Shown: piece by piece, positions 14,797 through 21,194 of the stretch
Layout of the letters: every line of letters begins with the position of its first letter
Position numbering within the stretch: position 1 is the first letter of the stretch
Assembly: GCA_030146365.1 (NCBI GenBank)
Contig: JASLBU010000292.1
Span: 1-21,242, forward strand
Source: Candidatus Limnocylindria bacterium
GTDB taxonomy: Bacteria > Chloroflexota > Limnocylindria > QHBO01
Length of the DNA: 21,242 nt
Reading direction: 5' to 3'
Position numbers and translations under genes: made by a program
Notes under the pieces: model-generated
The model's database searches: none
What the model was told of the DNA's origin: nothing
Seen by the model: the letters and a program-made list of their open reading frames with translations, nothing else

Positions 14797-15983
14797 TGGA
14801 TGCGCGCGACTTCTTCGGCTACAAGAACCCGGACGAGGAGCCGGGGGCTCCCGACCCGGCGACCGCGGAGGATGAGCAGCGGCCACCGCTGTTCGAGGAG
14901 GCGGTCACCCTCGACGACGCGCCCAGCCTGCGGCGCATCGACCCTGACGACATGCTCGGCAAGGTGGCCGAGCTCCCGCGTCAGCTGTCGCAGGCAAGGC
15001 GAGTGGCTGCCGCGGTCGAGCTGCCGAACGCGCTTCGGGACGTCGATGCCGTGGTCGTCCTCGCCATGGGCGGGTCCGCGATCGGAGCCGAGCTCGTGGC
15101 CGCGGCGGCCGGCGCGCGGCTGCGTGTCCCGCTGATCGTGCACCGCGACTATGGGCTGCCGGCGGGCGCGGCTGCCCGAACCCTCATCGTGGCGGCCAGC
15201 CATTCGGGAGAGACGGCAGAGACGCTCTCCGGCTACGTCGCCGCCCGCGATGCCGGCCTCCCGATCGCCGTCGTGACCACCGGCGGCCGGCTGGCGACGA
15301 TGGCCGAAGAGGCGGGCCATCCGCTGCTCCGCTACAAGCTCGGCGGTCAGCCCCGGGCGGCGCTGGGCTTCGGGGTCGGTCTCATCCACGAGCTTCTCGG
15401 GCGCCTGGGTCTCGTGACCGACCCCGATCCGCTCGCGCCGGTCGCCATGGCACTCGAGGAGCTCCTGGACCGGATGGCACCTTCCGTCGAGACGGATGCC
15501 AATCCGGCCAAGCAGCTGGCGTGGGACATCTTCGGGCGCACGCCGATCATCTACGGCCACGGAGCCATGGCGGCGGTTGCCCACCGCTGGAAGACGCAGT
15601 TCAACGAGAACACCAAGGCGTGGGCCGCCTGGGAGCCGATGCCGGAGGCGAATCACAACGCCATCGAAGGCAGCCTCAACCCGCGGGAGCTCGGCGACGC
15701 GCCGTACATCATCCAGCTGCGCGACGCGCACGAGCCGGCAGAGATCGCCGAGCGCTACCGCGTCGTGGAGGAGCTGCTGGGGGAGCGGGCGACCAATCGG
15801 TCGTCGGTCACCGCGGAGGGGCCGTCGGCCCTTGCGCGGGTGATGACCGCGGCCGCCTACGGCGACATGGTGAGCGTCTATCTCGCAATCCTCTACCAGA
15901 CCGACCCCACCCCGGTTACACTGCTCGCGATGCTGAAGGAGCGGCTCGCCAGGGCAACCGGAAGCGACCCGACGGGCGCCTAG
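14796..15983 (+). CDS. Bifunctional phosphoglucose/phosphomannose isomerase
   Basis: SIS-fold isomerase of 395 residues, of the crenarchaeal-type PGI/PMI family found also in some high-GC bacteria. It interconverts glucose-6-, fructose-6- and mannose-6-phosphate in the cytosol. Sugar-phosphate loops are VLAMGGSAIGAEL (88-100) and VAASHSGETAET (132-143). The catalytic region is KTQFNENTK (266-274) and PEANHNAIEG (283-292). Glu271 and His287 are 16 residues apart, matching my recollection of the Glu/His spacing in the Pyrobaculum enzyme. An acidic extension of about 50 residues precedes the first SIS domain. Translation is coupled to the mutase by TGATG. In this setting its job is probably to supply mannose-6-phosphate; a glycolytic PGI role is also possible. 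Confidence 0.92.
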   Translation: MDARDFFGYKNPDEEPGAPDPATAEDEQRPPLFEEAVTLDDAPSLRRIDPDDMLGKVAELPRQLSQARRVAAAVELPNALRDVDAVVVLAMGGSAIGAELVAAAAGARLRVPLIVHRDYGLPAGAAARTLIVAASHSGETAETLSGYVAARDAGLPIAVVTTGGRLATMAEEAGHPLLRYKLGGQPRAALGFGVGLIHELLGRLGLVTDPDPLAPVAMALEELLDRMAPSVETDANPAKQLAWDIFGRTPIIYGHGAMAAVAHRWKTQFNENTKAWAAWEPMPEANHNAIEGSLNPRELGDAPYIIQLRDAHEPAEIAERYRVVEELLGERATNRSSVTAEGPSALARVMTAAAYGDMVSVYLAILYQTDPTPVTLLAMLKERLARATGSDPTGA

Positions 15984-15990
15984 GACGTAG

Positions 15991-16009
15991 GGCGCCGGGG
16001 GCCGGCGCC
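15991..16009. terminator. Perfect 8-bp GC hairpin between PGI/PMI and the SWIM gene
   Basis: GGCGCCGG (15991-15998) and CCGGCGCC (16002-16009) form a perfect stem around a GGG loop, eight bases after the PGI/PMI stop and two bases before the next gene's Shine-Dalgarno. No T-tract follows, so it may be a Rho-independent-like 3' end, an RNA-stabilising stem, or a structure that modulates access to the ribosome binding site. The hairpin is certain; its role is not. Confidence 0.45.
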
Positions 16010-16011
16010 AT

Positions 16012-16017
16012 GGAGGT
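16012..16017 (+). promoter_or_regulatory. Shine-Dalgarno of the SWIM gene
   Basis: GGAGGT, a near-perfect anti-16S match eight bases before GTG 16026. It is one of the strongest ribosome binding sites in the window, fixes the GTG start, and sits at the foot of the 15991-16009 hairpin. Confidence 0.75.
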
Positions 16018-16025
16018 ATCCGCAC

Positions 16026-16319
16026 GTGCAATCGAGCATCATCGGCAAGGTCGAGAAGGCGATGCGCTACGCGCACGAGCCCGACCGCGTGAAGTTTCAG
16101 GCGGTGACGGCCAGCTTCGCCGGTGACAACGGCACTCACACCGTGACCCTGGATGCCGACGCATGGCACTGCGACTGCCACCTCTTCGAGTCGGCCGGCG
16201 GCTGCACGCATACGCTGGCCATCCAGAAGATGCTCGACCCCATGCTCACCGACGCCGCTCGCGAGACCCCGCTCTACGGCCACGCGGAGGAGCACGAGCA
16301 GGAGGCAGTTCCGGCCTAG
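16026..16319 (+). CDS. Small SWIM zinc-finger protein
   Basis: The 97-residue protein consists almost entirely of one SWIM-type zinc-binding unit. The CxCx(n)CxH pattern is met by Cys49, Cys51, Cys60 and His62 in WHCDCHLFESAGGCTHTLAI (47-66). A short beta-rich N-terminal segment (22-46: FQAVTASFAGDNGTHTVTLD and surroundings) precedes it, and an acidic His/Glu tail follows. SWIM domains bind zinc and usually mediate DNA or protein contacts, often inside larger SWI2/SNF2 or MULE proteins; a free-standing small form has no firm role that I know. GTG 16026 is supported by GGAGGT. It is separated from PGI/PMI by a strong hairpin and from the next gene by 66 bp of GC-rich sequence. Confidence 0.85.
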   Translation: MQSSIIGKVEKAMRYAHEPDRVKFQAVTASFAGDNGTHTVTLDADAWHCDCHLFESAGGCTHTLAIQKMLDPMLTDAARETPLYGHAEEHEQEAVPA

Positions 16320-16391
16320 GTCAGAGCCCGCTGCCGCGGCCCGCCGGCACCAGCCGCCGGGGCCTGCCGCAGTGGCCGGCTGTCGGTGTCC

Positions 16392-17843
16392 ATGAGGTAT
16401 CGCTTCGCGGCCGTCCTCGGATCGATCGCCCATGGGATCCGCTCGTTCGCTGCCTCGCTCCTGAGCCTCGTCGGCCTGCAGGGCCTGGCGAGGTTCGTCG
16501 TGCCGGCGCTCATCGTGCTGCTGGCCATCAATGCCGTGCAGAGCGCCACGACCACGGCGGCGGTCCTCGACGCGCGGCCCGAGGTCACCGAGGCGACCCT
16601 GCCGGAAGTCGCCGCCTTCGAGGGCGAGCGGGGCGAGAGCATCTGGTTCCAGTTCGACGCGCTCGCCGACAGCACCTTCCACGAGACGGGGGCTGACGTC
16701 GGCACGTTCTTCCTAGCGCGCGACCCCGAGGACCCCTCCCGCGGCATCCTCGGGCGGACCTCGCGCGGCGACGGGTTCTTCCGGCAGCGCACGGTGGGCG
16801 CCGAGCTGGTCGAGGACCCGGACGCGGTCGCCGCCGCGCTCGCCCGGGTGGGGGATGTCGGCGGGCTGGACGTCGACGGGGCCCGATACCTCGACGAGAT
16901 CGAGTCTGGCGGCAACGCCGACCAGGCATTCCTGCCGTCGCAGCTGGGCGACGAGCCATCCGGCGCACCCCTCATGGCCGCCGGCCGGATCGTCTCACCC
17001 GGGCAGCTGTCCGGATGTGCCGCGGAGGCCGGCTGCGACGGCGAGGATGCCCTGTGGTGGTACGTCCTCGCCGATCCGGAGGGACCCGGTGCCGTGATGC
17101 TGCGGTCCCCCCATCCGCCGACGGACATCCCGGTACGCCTGCAGGGCCTCTTCCTGCGGGACACGTTCGACCTGGCTCCGGTCCTGGACAGCGACTGGTT
17201 CGCCTCGATCGATGCCGAGGTCCCGACGAACCGGACGCTGAACGCCGGCACGGCACCCCCGATCACGGTCCATGCCTCATGGACACCGGCGATCCTCGCC
17301 GGAGTGCTGGCGCTGGTCCTGCTGGCCAGCGTCCTGACCGGCTATCCCGTCTTCGCCCGTGGCCGGATGCCGCCACCGGCACGGTCTCTCGGAGCGGGGG
17401 AGCGGGTCGACGTGACCATCACGGGGCGCCTGGGGCGCGACCGTGCGGACGTGTCGCTGGCCGCGAGCCCGGGCGCCGTCGAGCGGCTGGAGGTCGCGGA
17501 GCTGGCGCTCCTCCTGTGGCGCTACGGGCTCCTTCCTCGCGACCAATCCCGCCGAGAGGCGGAGGAGCGCTACATCGCGGAGGCGCAGGGTCAGCGCGAC
17601 CGGCTCGTGATCCACGAACGAGACCAGTCGGCCCTGGTGGTCGTCGAGCGCGCCCCGGACGCCGTCGACCTGGACGCCGGGCGGCTCCATCGCCTGAACG
17701 GCAGCGTGCCGGCCGTCCGATTCAGGCAGGGCAACAGCGACGCCTACCTCGAGGCCCGCTCGAATGAGGAGCGGGATCGGCTCGCGGCCGAGCTGCTCGC
17801 GGAGCGGTCGCCGGCCGCATCGAGCCCCCGGGCGGCGGCCTGA
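16392..17843 (+). CDS. Unrecognised two-TM membrane protein with large external domain
   Basis: A protein of 483 residues (485 if GTG 16386 is used) that I cannot place in a family. Numbering from GTG 16386, it has a basic amphipathic N-terminus, TM helix 1 at about 36-53, and an acidic extracytoplasmic domain of about 245 residues containing a likely disulfide pair (Cys211, Cys217). TM helix 2 lies at about 299-321, and a cytoplasmic domain of about 165 residues is rich in charged residues and ends in an Ala/Ser/Pro tail. Codon use is like its neighbours, so it is a real gene rather than a shadow. It has no strong ribosome binding site. It precedes the B12 riboswitch but ends before that promoter, so a B12 role is not implied. 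A sensor or envelope protein is possible. Confidence 0.72.
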   Translation: MRYRFAAVLGSIAHGIRSFAASLLSLVGLQGLARFVVPALIVLLAINAVQSATTTAAVLDARPEVTEATLPEVAAFEGERGESIWFQFDALADSTFHETGADVGTFFLARDPEDPSRGILGRTSRGDGFFRQRTVGAELVEDPDAVAAALARVGDVGGLDVDGARYLDEIESGGNADQAFLPSQLGDEPSGAPLMAAGRIVSPGQLSGCAAEAGCDGEDALWWYVLADPEGPGAVMLRSPHPPTDIPVRLQGLFLRDTFDLAPVLDSDWFASIDAEVPTNRTLNAGTAPPITVHASWTPAILAGVLALVLLASVLTGYPVFARGRMPPPARSLGAGERVDVTITGRLGRDRADVSLAASPGAVERLEVAELALLLWRYGLLPRDQSRREAEERYIAEAQGQRDRLVIHERDQSALVVVERAPDAVDLDAGRLHRLNGSVPAVRFRQGNSDAYLEARSNEERDRLAAELLAERSPAASSPRAAA

Positions 17844-17848
17844 CCGAG

Positions 17849-17864
17849 ACGGCCATGCGGCCGT
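17849..17864. terminator. GC-rich hairpin after the membrane-protein gene
   Basis: ACGGCC (17849-17854) and GGCCGT (17859-17864) pair around an ATGC loop, six bases after the upstream stop. There is no T-tract. It could end the upstream transcript or act as an operator overlapping the riboswitch promoter's -35 region. Confidence 0.35.
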
Positions 17865-17866
17865 GC

Positions 17867-17872
17867 TAGCAT
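17867..17872 (+). promoter_or_regulatory. Putative -10 of the btuFCD promoter
   Basis: TAGCAT matches TANNNT and would start transcription near 17879, just before the cobalamin riboswitch begins. The -35 is not clear: CTGACC at 17840-17845 is 21 bp away, which is too far for a standard promoter. Position relative to the riboswitch is the main support. Confidence 0.45.
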
Positions 17873-17885
17873 CGGCCATCAACCG

Positions 17886-18040
17886 AAGACGCAGCGAACG
17901 GTGCCGTTCCCGAAAGGCGAACGGATAAATGGCGAAGCCGGTGAGAGGCCGGCGCAGTCCCGCTACTGTATCCGCGCAGGTCCCATGGGGCCGTGCGCGG
18001 GAGCCAGGTCGACCAGCCGGGTCGCGATGTCACCACCCTC
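17886..18040 (+). ncRNA. Cobalamin (B12) riboswitch
   Basis: Cis-acting RNA that binds adenosylcobalamin or a related form and normally lowers expression of the downstream gene. Conserved elements appear in order. First is GGTGCC (17900-17905), then a GAAA-capped hairpin CCGTTC-GAACGG (17904-17909 with 17919-17924). The core GAAGCCGGTGAGAGGCCGGC follows (17934-17953), with the AGTCCCGCTACTGTA block (17956-17970). The B12-box-like GGGAGCCAGGTCGACC comes next (about 17999-18014), followed by a stem near the 3' end. It sits in the 220-bp leader of btuF. Nine bases at 17903-17911 are fully complementary to 18049-18057, which includes part of the btuF ribosome binding site, so translational control is plausible. 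Exact boundaries are approximate. Confidence 0.92.
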
Positions 18041-18063
18041 GTGTGAAAGGGAACGGCATCACC

Positions 18064-19065
18064 ATGGCTCGACCTCGCCCCATCCTCGCCGCGCTCCTCC
18101 TCGCTCTGGTCACCGCCGCGTGCGCCTCGCCGGCCGCCGCCCCGCCCTCCGGATCCGCGGTCCAGCCCGCTCCCACCTCCGGCGCCTCCACGTCCCCGGG
18201 CGAGAACACCCCGGGTGCCTTCCCCGTGACGGTGACCGACGCGCTGGGGAACGAGCTCACGCTCGACGCAGCACCCGAGCGGATCGTCAGCCTCGCTCCA
18301 TCCAACACCGAGATCGTGTGCGCCGTCGGCGAATGTGACCGGCTCGTTGGCGTCACGGACTTCGACGATTACCCGCCGGAGGTCGCGGGCGTCGACGAGG
18401 TCGTCGTCGCCGCGCAGGTCGACGTGGAGCTCGTCGTGGAGGCGGAGCCCGACCTGGTCCTGGCCGCGGGGAACGAGCTGACGCCCACTGCGGTCATCGA
18501 GCAGCTTGAGGCGCTCGGCCTCCCGGTCCTGGTCCTCTACCCGGAGACGCTCGACGAGGTGATGGGCGACATCGGCCTGGTGGGCCGCGCCCTGGGGCGG
18601 GAAGCGGAGGCTGCCACCGTCGTTGAGGAGATGGAGGAGCGCATCGCCGACGTCGTCGCCGCAGTCGAGGGGGCCGAGGCCCCCGCGACGCTGTACGAGG
18701 TGTTCCATTCCGAGGGAACGACGTATACCGCAGGTGAGGGCTCGTTCCTCGCATCGCTCATCCAGCTCGCCGGTGGCGATCCGGTGACGGGCGACGCGCA
18801 GGGCACGCTGGGCCCTGAGCAGCTGGTTGCCGCGGACCCGGAGCTCATCCTGCTCGGCACCGCCTCGTACGATCCGTCACTCGCCGACCGCGAGGCAGCG
18901 CTCGCCGCGGTGGCTGGTCGGGCCGGCTGGTCGGATCTTGCTGCGGTCCGCGACGGGGCCGTCGTCCCGTACCTCGACGACATCGTGACCACGCGGCCCG
19001 GCCCGCGGATCGTGGAGGGCCTCGAGGCGCTTGCGCGGGCCATCCACCCCGAGCGCTTCGAGTGA
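18064..19065 (+). CDS. btuF: Cobalamin ABC transporter substrate-binding lipoprotein
   Basis: Extracytoplasmic B12-binding component of the BtuFCD importer, 333 residues. The N-terminus MARPRPILAALLLALVTAAC is a lipoprotein signal peptide with lipid-attachment Cys20 (the -3 position is Thr rather than the usual Leu). A Ser/Pro/Ala-rich linker (21-50) precedes the PF01497-type domain. This begins RIVSLAPSNTEIVCAVG (73-89) and has LVGVTDFDDYPPEV (94-107), a cobalamin/siderophore-binder signature whose DYP motif favours BtuF. Cys86 and Cys91 form an unusual close pair in the mature domain. A longer in-frame start at 17929 lies inside the riboswitch core and is rejected; ATG 18064 follows the AAAGGGA ribosome binding site (18046-18052). 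Control by the riboswitch supports cobalamin over iron-siderophore. Confidence 0.92.
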   Translation: MARPRPILAALLLALVTAACASPAAAPPSGSAVQPAPTSGASTSPGENTPGAFPVTVTDALGNELTLDAAPERIVSLAPSNTEIVCAVGECDRLVGVTDFDDYPPEVAGVDEVVVAAQVDVELVVEAEPDLVLAAGNELTPTAVIEQLEALGLPVLVLYPETLDEVMGDIGLVGRALGREAEAATVVEEMEERIADVVAAVEGAEAPATLYEVFHSEGTTYTAGEGSFLASLIQLAGGDPVTGDAQGTLGPEQLVAADPELILLGTASYDPSLADREAALAAVAGRAGWSDLAAVRDGAVVPYLDDIVTTRPGPRIVEGLEALARAIHPERFE

Positions 19066-19069
19066 CCCG

Positions 19070-20131
19070 ATGAGCGCCACGACCGCCGTTCGTCCGCTCG
19101 CGCTGGGCCCGTCCATCGGGCGCACTGCAGCCGTCCTCGGCGCCGGGACCCTGCTCCTCGCGGCGGCCGTCCTGGCCGCGGTGGCCCTCGGGACGAGCGG
19201 CGTGGGGCCGGGCGAGGCGGCGGCCATTGTCCTCCATCGCCTCACCGGCATCGGCCCGGTCACCTGGCCGACTGCCTCGGAGGTCATCGTGTGGGAGCTG
19301 CGGCTGCCACGCATCGTGGCCGGGATGACGGTCGGCGCCGGCCTCGCCACGGCCGGGGCCGTCTTCCAGGGGCTGCTCCGCAATCCGATGGCCGACCCCT
19401 ACATCATCGGCACTGCGGCTGGCGCCTCCCTGGGCGCCGTCGTCGCGCTCCTCCTCCCGTTTGCCGTTGCCGGCTGGTTGGGGCTGGGGCTCGTGCAGCT
19501 CCTTGCGTTCGGGGGTGGCCTGGCGGCCGTGACCGCGGTCTACGCGGTGGCGCGCGGGCGTGCTGGCACCCCGGTTGTCACGCTCCTGCTCGCGGGCTAC
19601 GCGGTCTCGTCGCTGCTGGCGGCCGGCGTCGCGCTCCTGATGTTCGTGTCCGGGGACCGTCTGGCGGCGGTCGTCAGCTGGCTGCTCGGCTCGCTGGCCG
19701 GCGCTTCGTGGGAGCGACTCGCACTGGCCGCGCCGCTCATCGCCCTCAGCTTCGGGCTGCTCGCGCTGCGGTGGAGGGCGCTCAACGCGCTTCTCCTGGG
19801 TGAGCAGCCTGCCGCGCACCTCGGGGTCGACGTGGAGCGCGAGAAGCGGATCCTCACCGGCCTCGCGGCGCTGGCCACCACGGCTGGCGTGGCGATCTCG
19901 GGCACCATCGGATTCGTCGGGCTGGTCGTCCCGCACCTGCTGCGCCTCGCATTCGGGCCGGACCACCGCCTGCTTCTTCCGGCCAGCATGGTGTACGGCG
20001 CCGCGCTGCTCGTGCTGGCGGACCTCGGCGCGCGGCTGGCGGGCGGCATCCCGGTGGGGGTCGTCACGGCCTTCGTCGGCGCCCCGTTCCTCCTCTGGCT
20101 GCTCCGCCGGAGCGTCATCCGCGGCGGCTGA
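19070..20131 (+). CDS. btuC: Cobalamin ABC transporter permease
   Basis: Membrane permease of the FecCD/BtuC family, 353 residues, expected to form a homodimeric channel with about ten TM helices per subunit. The family signature is clear: AGAVFQGLLRNPMADPYIIG (95-114) followed by TAAGASLGA. Near the C-terminus are the cytoplasmic coupling region EQPAAHLGVDVERE, the GTIGFVGLVVPHLLRLAFGP segment, and DHRLLLPAS. ATG 19070 begins 4 bp after the btuF stop; an upstream in-frame start at 19031 lies inside btuF and is rejected. Together with btuF and btuD it forms one operon under the cobalamin riboswitch. Iron-siderophore permeases share this fold, so the cobalamin assignment rests mainly on the riboswitch. 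Confidence 0.93.
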   Translation: MSATTAVRPLALGPSIGRTAAVLGAGTLLLAAAVLAAVALGTSGVGPGEAAAIVLHRLTGIGPVTWPTASEVIVWELRLPRIVAGMTVGAGLATAGAVFQGLLRNPMADPYIIGTAAGASLGAVVALLLPFAVAGWLGLGLVQLLAFGGGLAAVTAVYAVARGRAGTPVVTLLLAGYAVSSLLAAGVALLMFVSGDRLAAVVSWLLGSLAGASWERLALAAPLIALSFGLLALRWRALNALLLGEQPAAHLGVDVEREKRILTGLAALATTAGVAISGTIGFVGLVVPHLLRLAFGPDHRLLLPASMVYGAALLVLADLGARLAGGIPVGVVTAFVGAPFLLWLLRRSVIRGG

Positions 20132-20135
20132 GCGA

Positions 20136-20939
20136 ATGGCCGAGCTCGTCGCCCGCCTGTCCGGCGTGACCGCCGGGTACAGGGCGCGCGGTGTGTTGCG
20201 CGGCGTGGAGCTCTCCGTCGAGGCGGGCGAGGCGATCGCCCTGCTCGGCCCGAACGGCAGCGGCAAGACGACGCTGCTGCGCGTGCTCGCCGGCACGCTG
20301 GCTCCCACCACGGGATCGGTCGAGTTGTTCGGCCGGTCCCTGGGAGCATGGAGCCGGGCCGAGATCGCGCGAGTGGTCACCGTGCTGCCGCAGGGCATGG
20401 AGCTTCCGGATGGCTTTCGGGTCGCCGACGTGGTCGCGCTCGGCCGAGTGCCGCATGCCACGTCGCGGTTCGGCGTGCCGCCCGAGGACGTGGCCATTGT
20501 GACGGAGGCGCTGGCCGACGCGGGCGCGTCGGAGCTGGCCGGCCGCCCGGTGGGCGAGCTCTCGGGCGGGGAGCGCCAGCGCGTCCTGCTCGCGATGGCC
20601 CTGGCGCAGCAGCCGCGGCTGCTTCTGATGGACGAGCCGACGCTGCACCTGGACCTGGGCCATCAGCTCGCCCTGCTGGAGCTCGTGGCGCACCTCCGGC
20701 AAGCCCGGGACCTGACGGTCGTCGCCGTGCTGCACGACCCGAACCTCGCGGTTCGCTTCGCCGACCGGATCCTGCTCCTCCACGCCGGGCGCCTCGTGCC
20801 GGCCGGCGGCGGAGGTGTGCCGTTGGATCTCGCCGCCGCTGCTCGGGCGTTCGGCGTCCCCCTCGAGGAGGCCGTCACCGAGGACGGCGCGAGCGTGATC
20901 GCGGTGGGCCGGGCGCACGGCGACGCCGCACGGAAATGA
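20136..20939 (+). CDS. btuD: Cobalamin ABC transporter ATP-binding protein
   Basis: Cytoplasmic ATPase that drives the BtuC permease, 267 residues. All ABC motifs are present: Walker A GPNGSGKT (38-45), Q-loop Gln86 in VLPQGMEL, the signature LSGGERQR (142-149), Walker B LLLMDEP (162-168), the D-loop region HLDLG and the switch His200 in VLHDPNLA. A Gly-rich stretch (223-227) and a short C-terminal extension are typical of FecE/BtuD-like proteins. ATG 20136 is 4 bp after the btuC stop. It completes the riboswitch-controlled btuFCD operon. No cobalamin salvage enzymes follow; the next gene begins about 250 bp later with its own signals. Confidence 0.94.
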   Translation: MAELVARLSGVTAGYRARGVLRGVELSVEAGEAIALLGPNGSGKTTLLRVLAGTLAPTTGSVELFGRSLGAWSRAEIARVVTVLPQGMELPDGFRVADVVALGRVPHATSRFGVPPEDVAIVTEALADAGASELAGRPVGELSGGERQRVLLAMALAQQPRLLLMDEPTLHLDLGHQLALLELVAHLRQARDLTVVAVLHDPNLAVRFADRILLLHAGRLVPAGGGGVPLDLAAAARAFGVPLEEAVTEDGASVIAVGRAHGDAARK

Positions 20940-21193
20940 ACCATACACGCTCGCGAACGCTACTAGTGGGAAACGGGGTGAGTCCGGGCATTCGTCTGCT
21001 GCCCTCGGGAATGCGGTTCGGCGCGTTGCTGAGGTCACCTGGACATCTGCTACCGTTCGGCGACTTCGATCGATTCGATGCGCAAGGAGGTGGACGCACC
21101 CATATACTCTACGGCTGGTCGGGCCGACCGCAGCATCTGCGTGTCGTCGAGGGCCCGTGCACCGTTCCCCATCCCCACCCACTGGAGGGAGTA
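20940..21193 (+). promoter_or_regulatory. 254-bp intergenic region with a -10 box and weak hairpins
   Basis: This is the longest stretch without a confident gene. TATACT at 21103-21108 is an excellent -10 hexamer, predicting transcription near 21115 and a leader of about 80 nt. No matching -35 is apparent 16-18 bp upstream. GCATTC (20988-20993) and GAATGC (21009-21014) form a 6-bp inverted repeat, and the overlapping GGGCA/TGCCC (20986-20990, 21000-21004) is a mutually exclusive alternative stem. No conserved riboswitch class is recognised. The sequence is less GC-rich than the genes, fitting a regulatory region. Confidence 0.5.
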
Positions 21194-21194
21194 A
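21078..21194 (+). CDS. Possible 38-codon leader ORF
   Basis: ATG 21078 opens a 38-residue frame that ends with TAA at 21192-21194, overlapping the next gene's ATG by one base (TAATG). No ribosome binding site precedes its start, and the best -10 hexamer lies inside it, so transcripts from that promoter would lack its start codon. The peptide has no recognisable motif. Chance is the likelier explanation; the stop/start overlap is the only reason to list it. Confidence 0.15.
   Translation: MRKEVDAPIYSTAGRADRSICVSSRARAPFPIPTHWRE
21184..21191 (+). promoter_or_regulatory. Shine-Dalgarno for the last gene
   Basis: GGAGGGAG lies two to three bases before ATG 21194, a strong if close ribosome binding site that fixes this start. 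Confidence 0.7.

Noticed and set aside
13297..14886. 529-codon reverse frame opposite the phosphohexomutase
   Set aside because: The forward gene has all four catalytic loops; the reverse translation shows no domain.
14718..16682. Very long reverse frame (654 codons) antisense to the mutase end, PGI/PMI and the SWIM gene
   Set aside because: It crosses several well-supported forward genes, is low-complexity Arg/Gly/His-rich and has no recognisable motif. Long open antisense frames are expected at this GC content.
17901..18338. Second forward frame through the riboswitch and btuF start
   Set aside because: It lies out of frame within btuF, has no motif, and its codon positions do not follow the genome's third-position GC bias.
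18845..20497. 550-codon reverse frame opposite btuF, btuC and btuD
   Set aside because: Composition is typical of a GC-rich shadow (Arg, Gln, Glu and Ser runs), and all three forward genes have complete family signatures.
18064..20939. Iron-siderophore importer (fec/fhu type) instead of B12
   Set aside because: The folds are shared, but the cobalamin riboswitch immediately upstream and the BtuF-like DYPP motif favour cobalamin.
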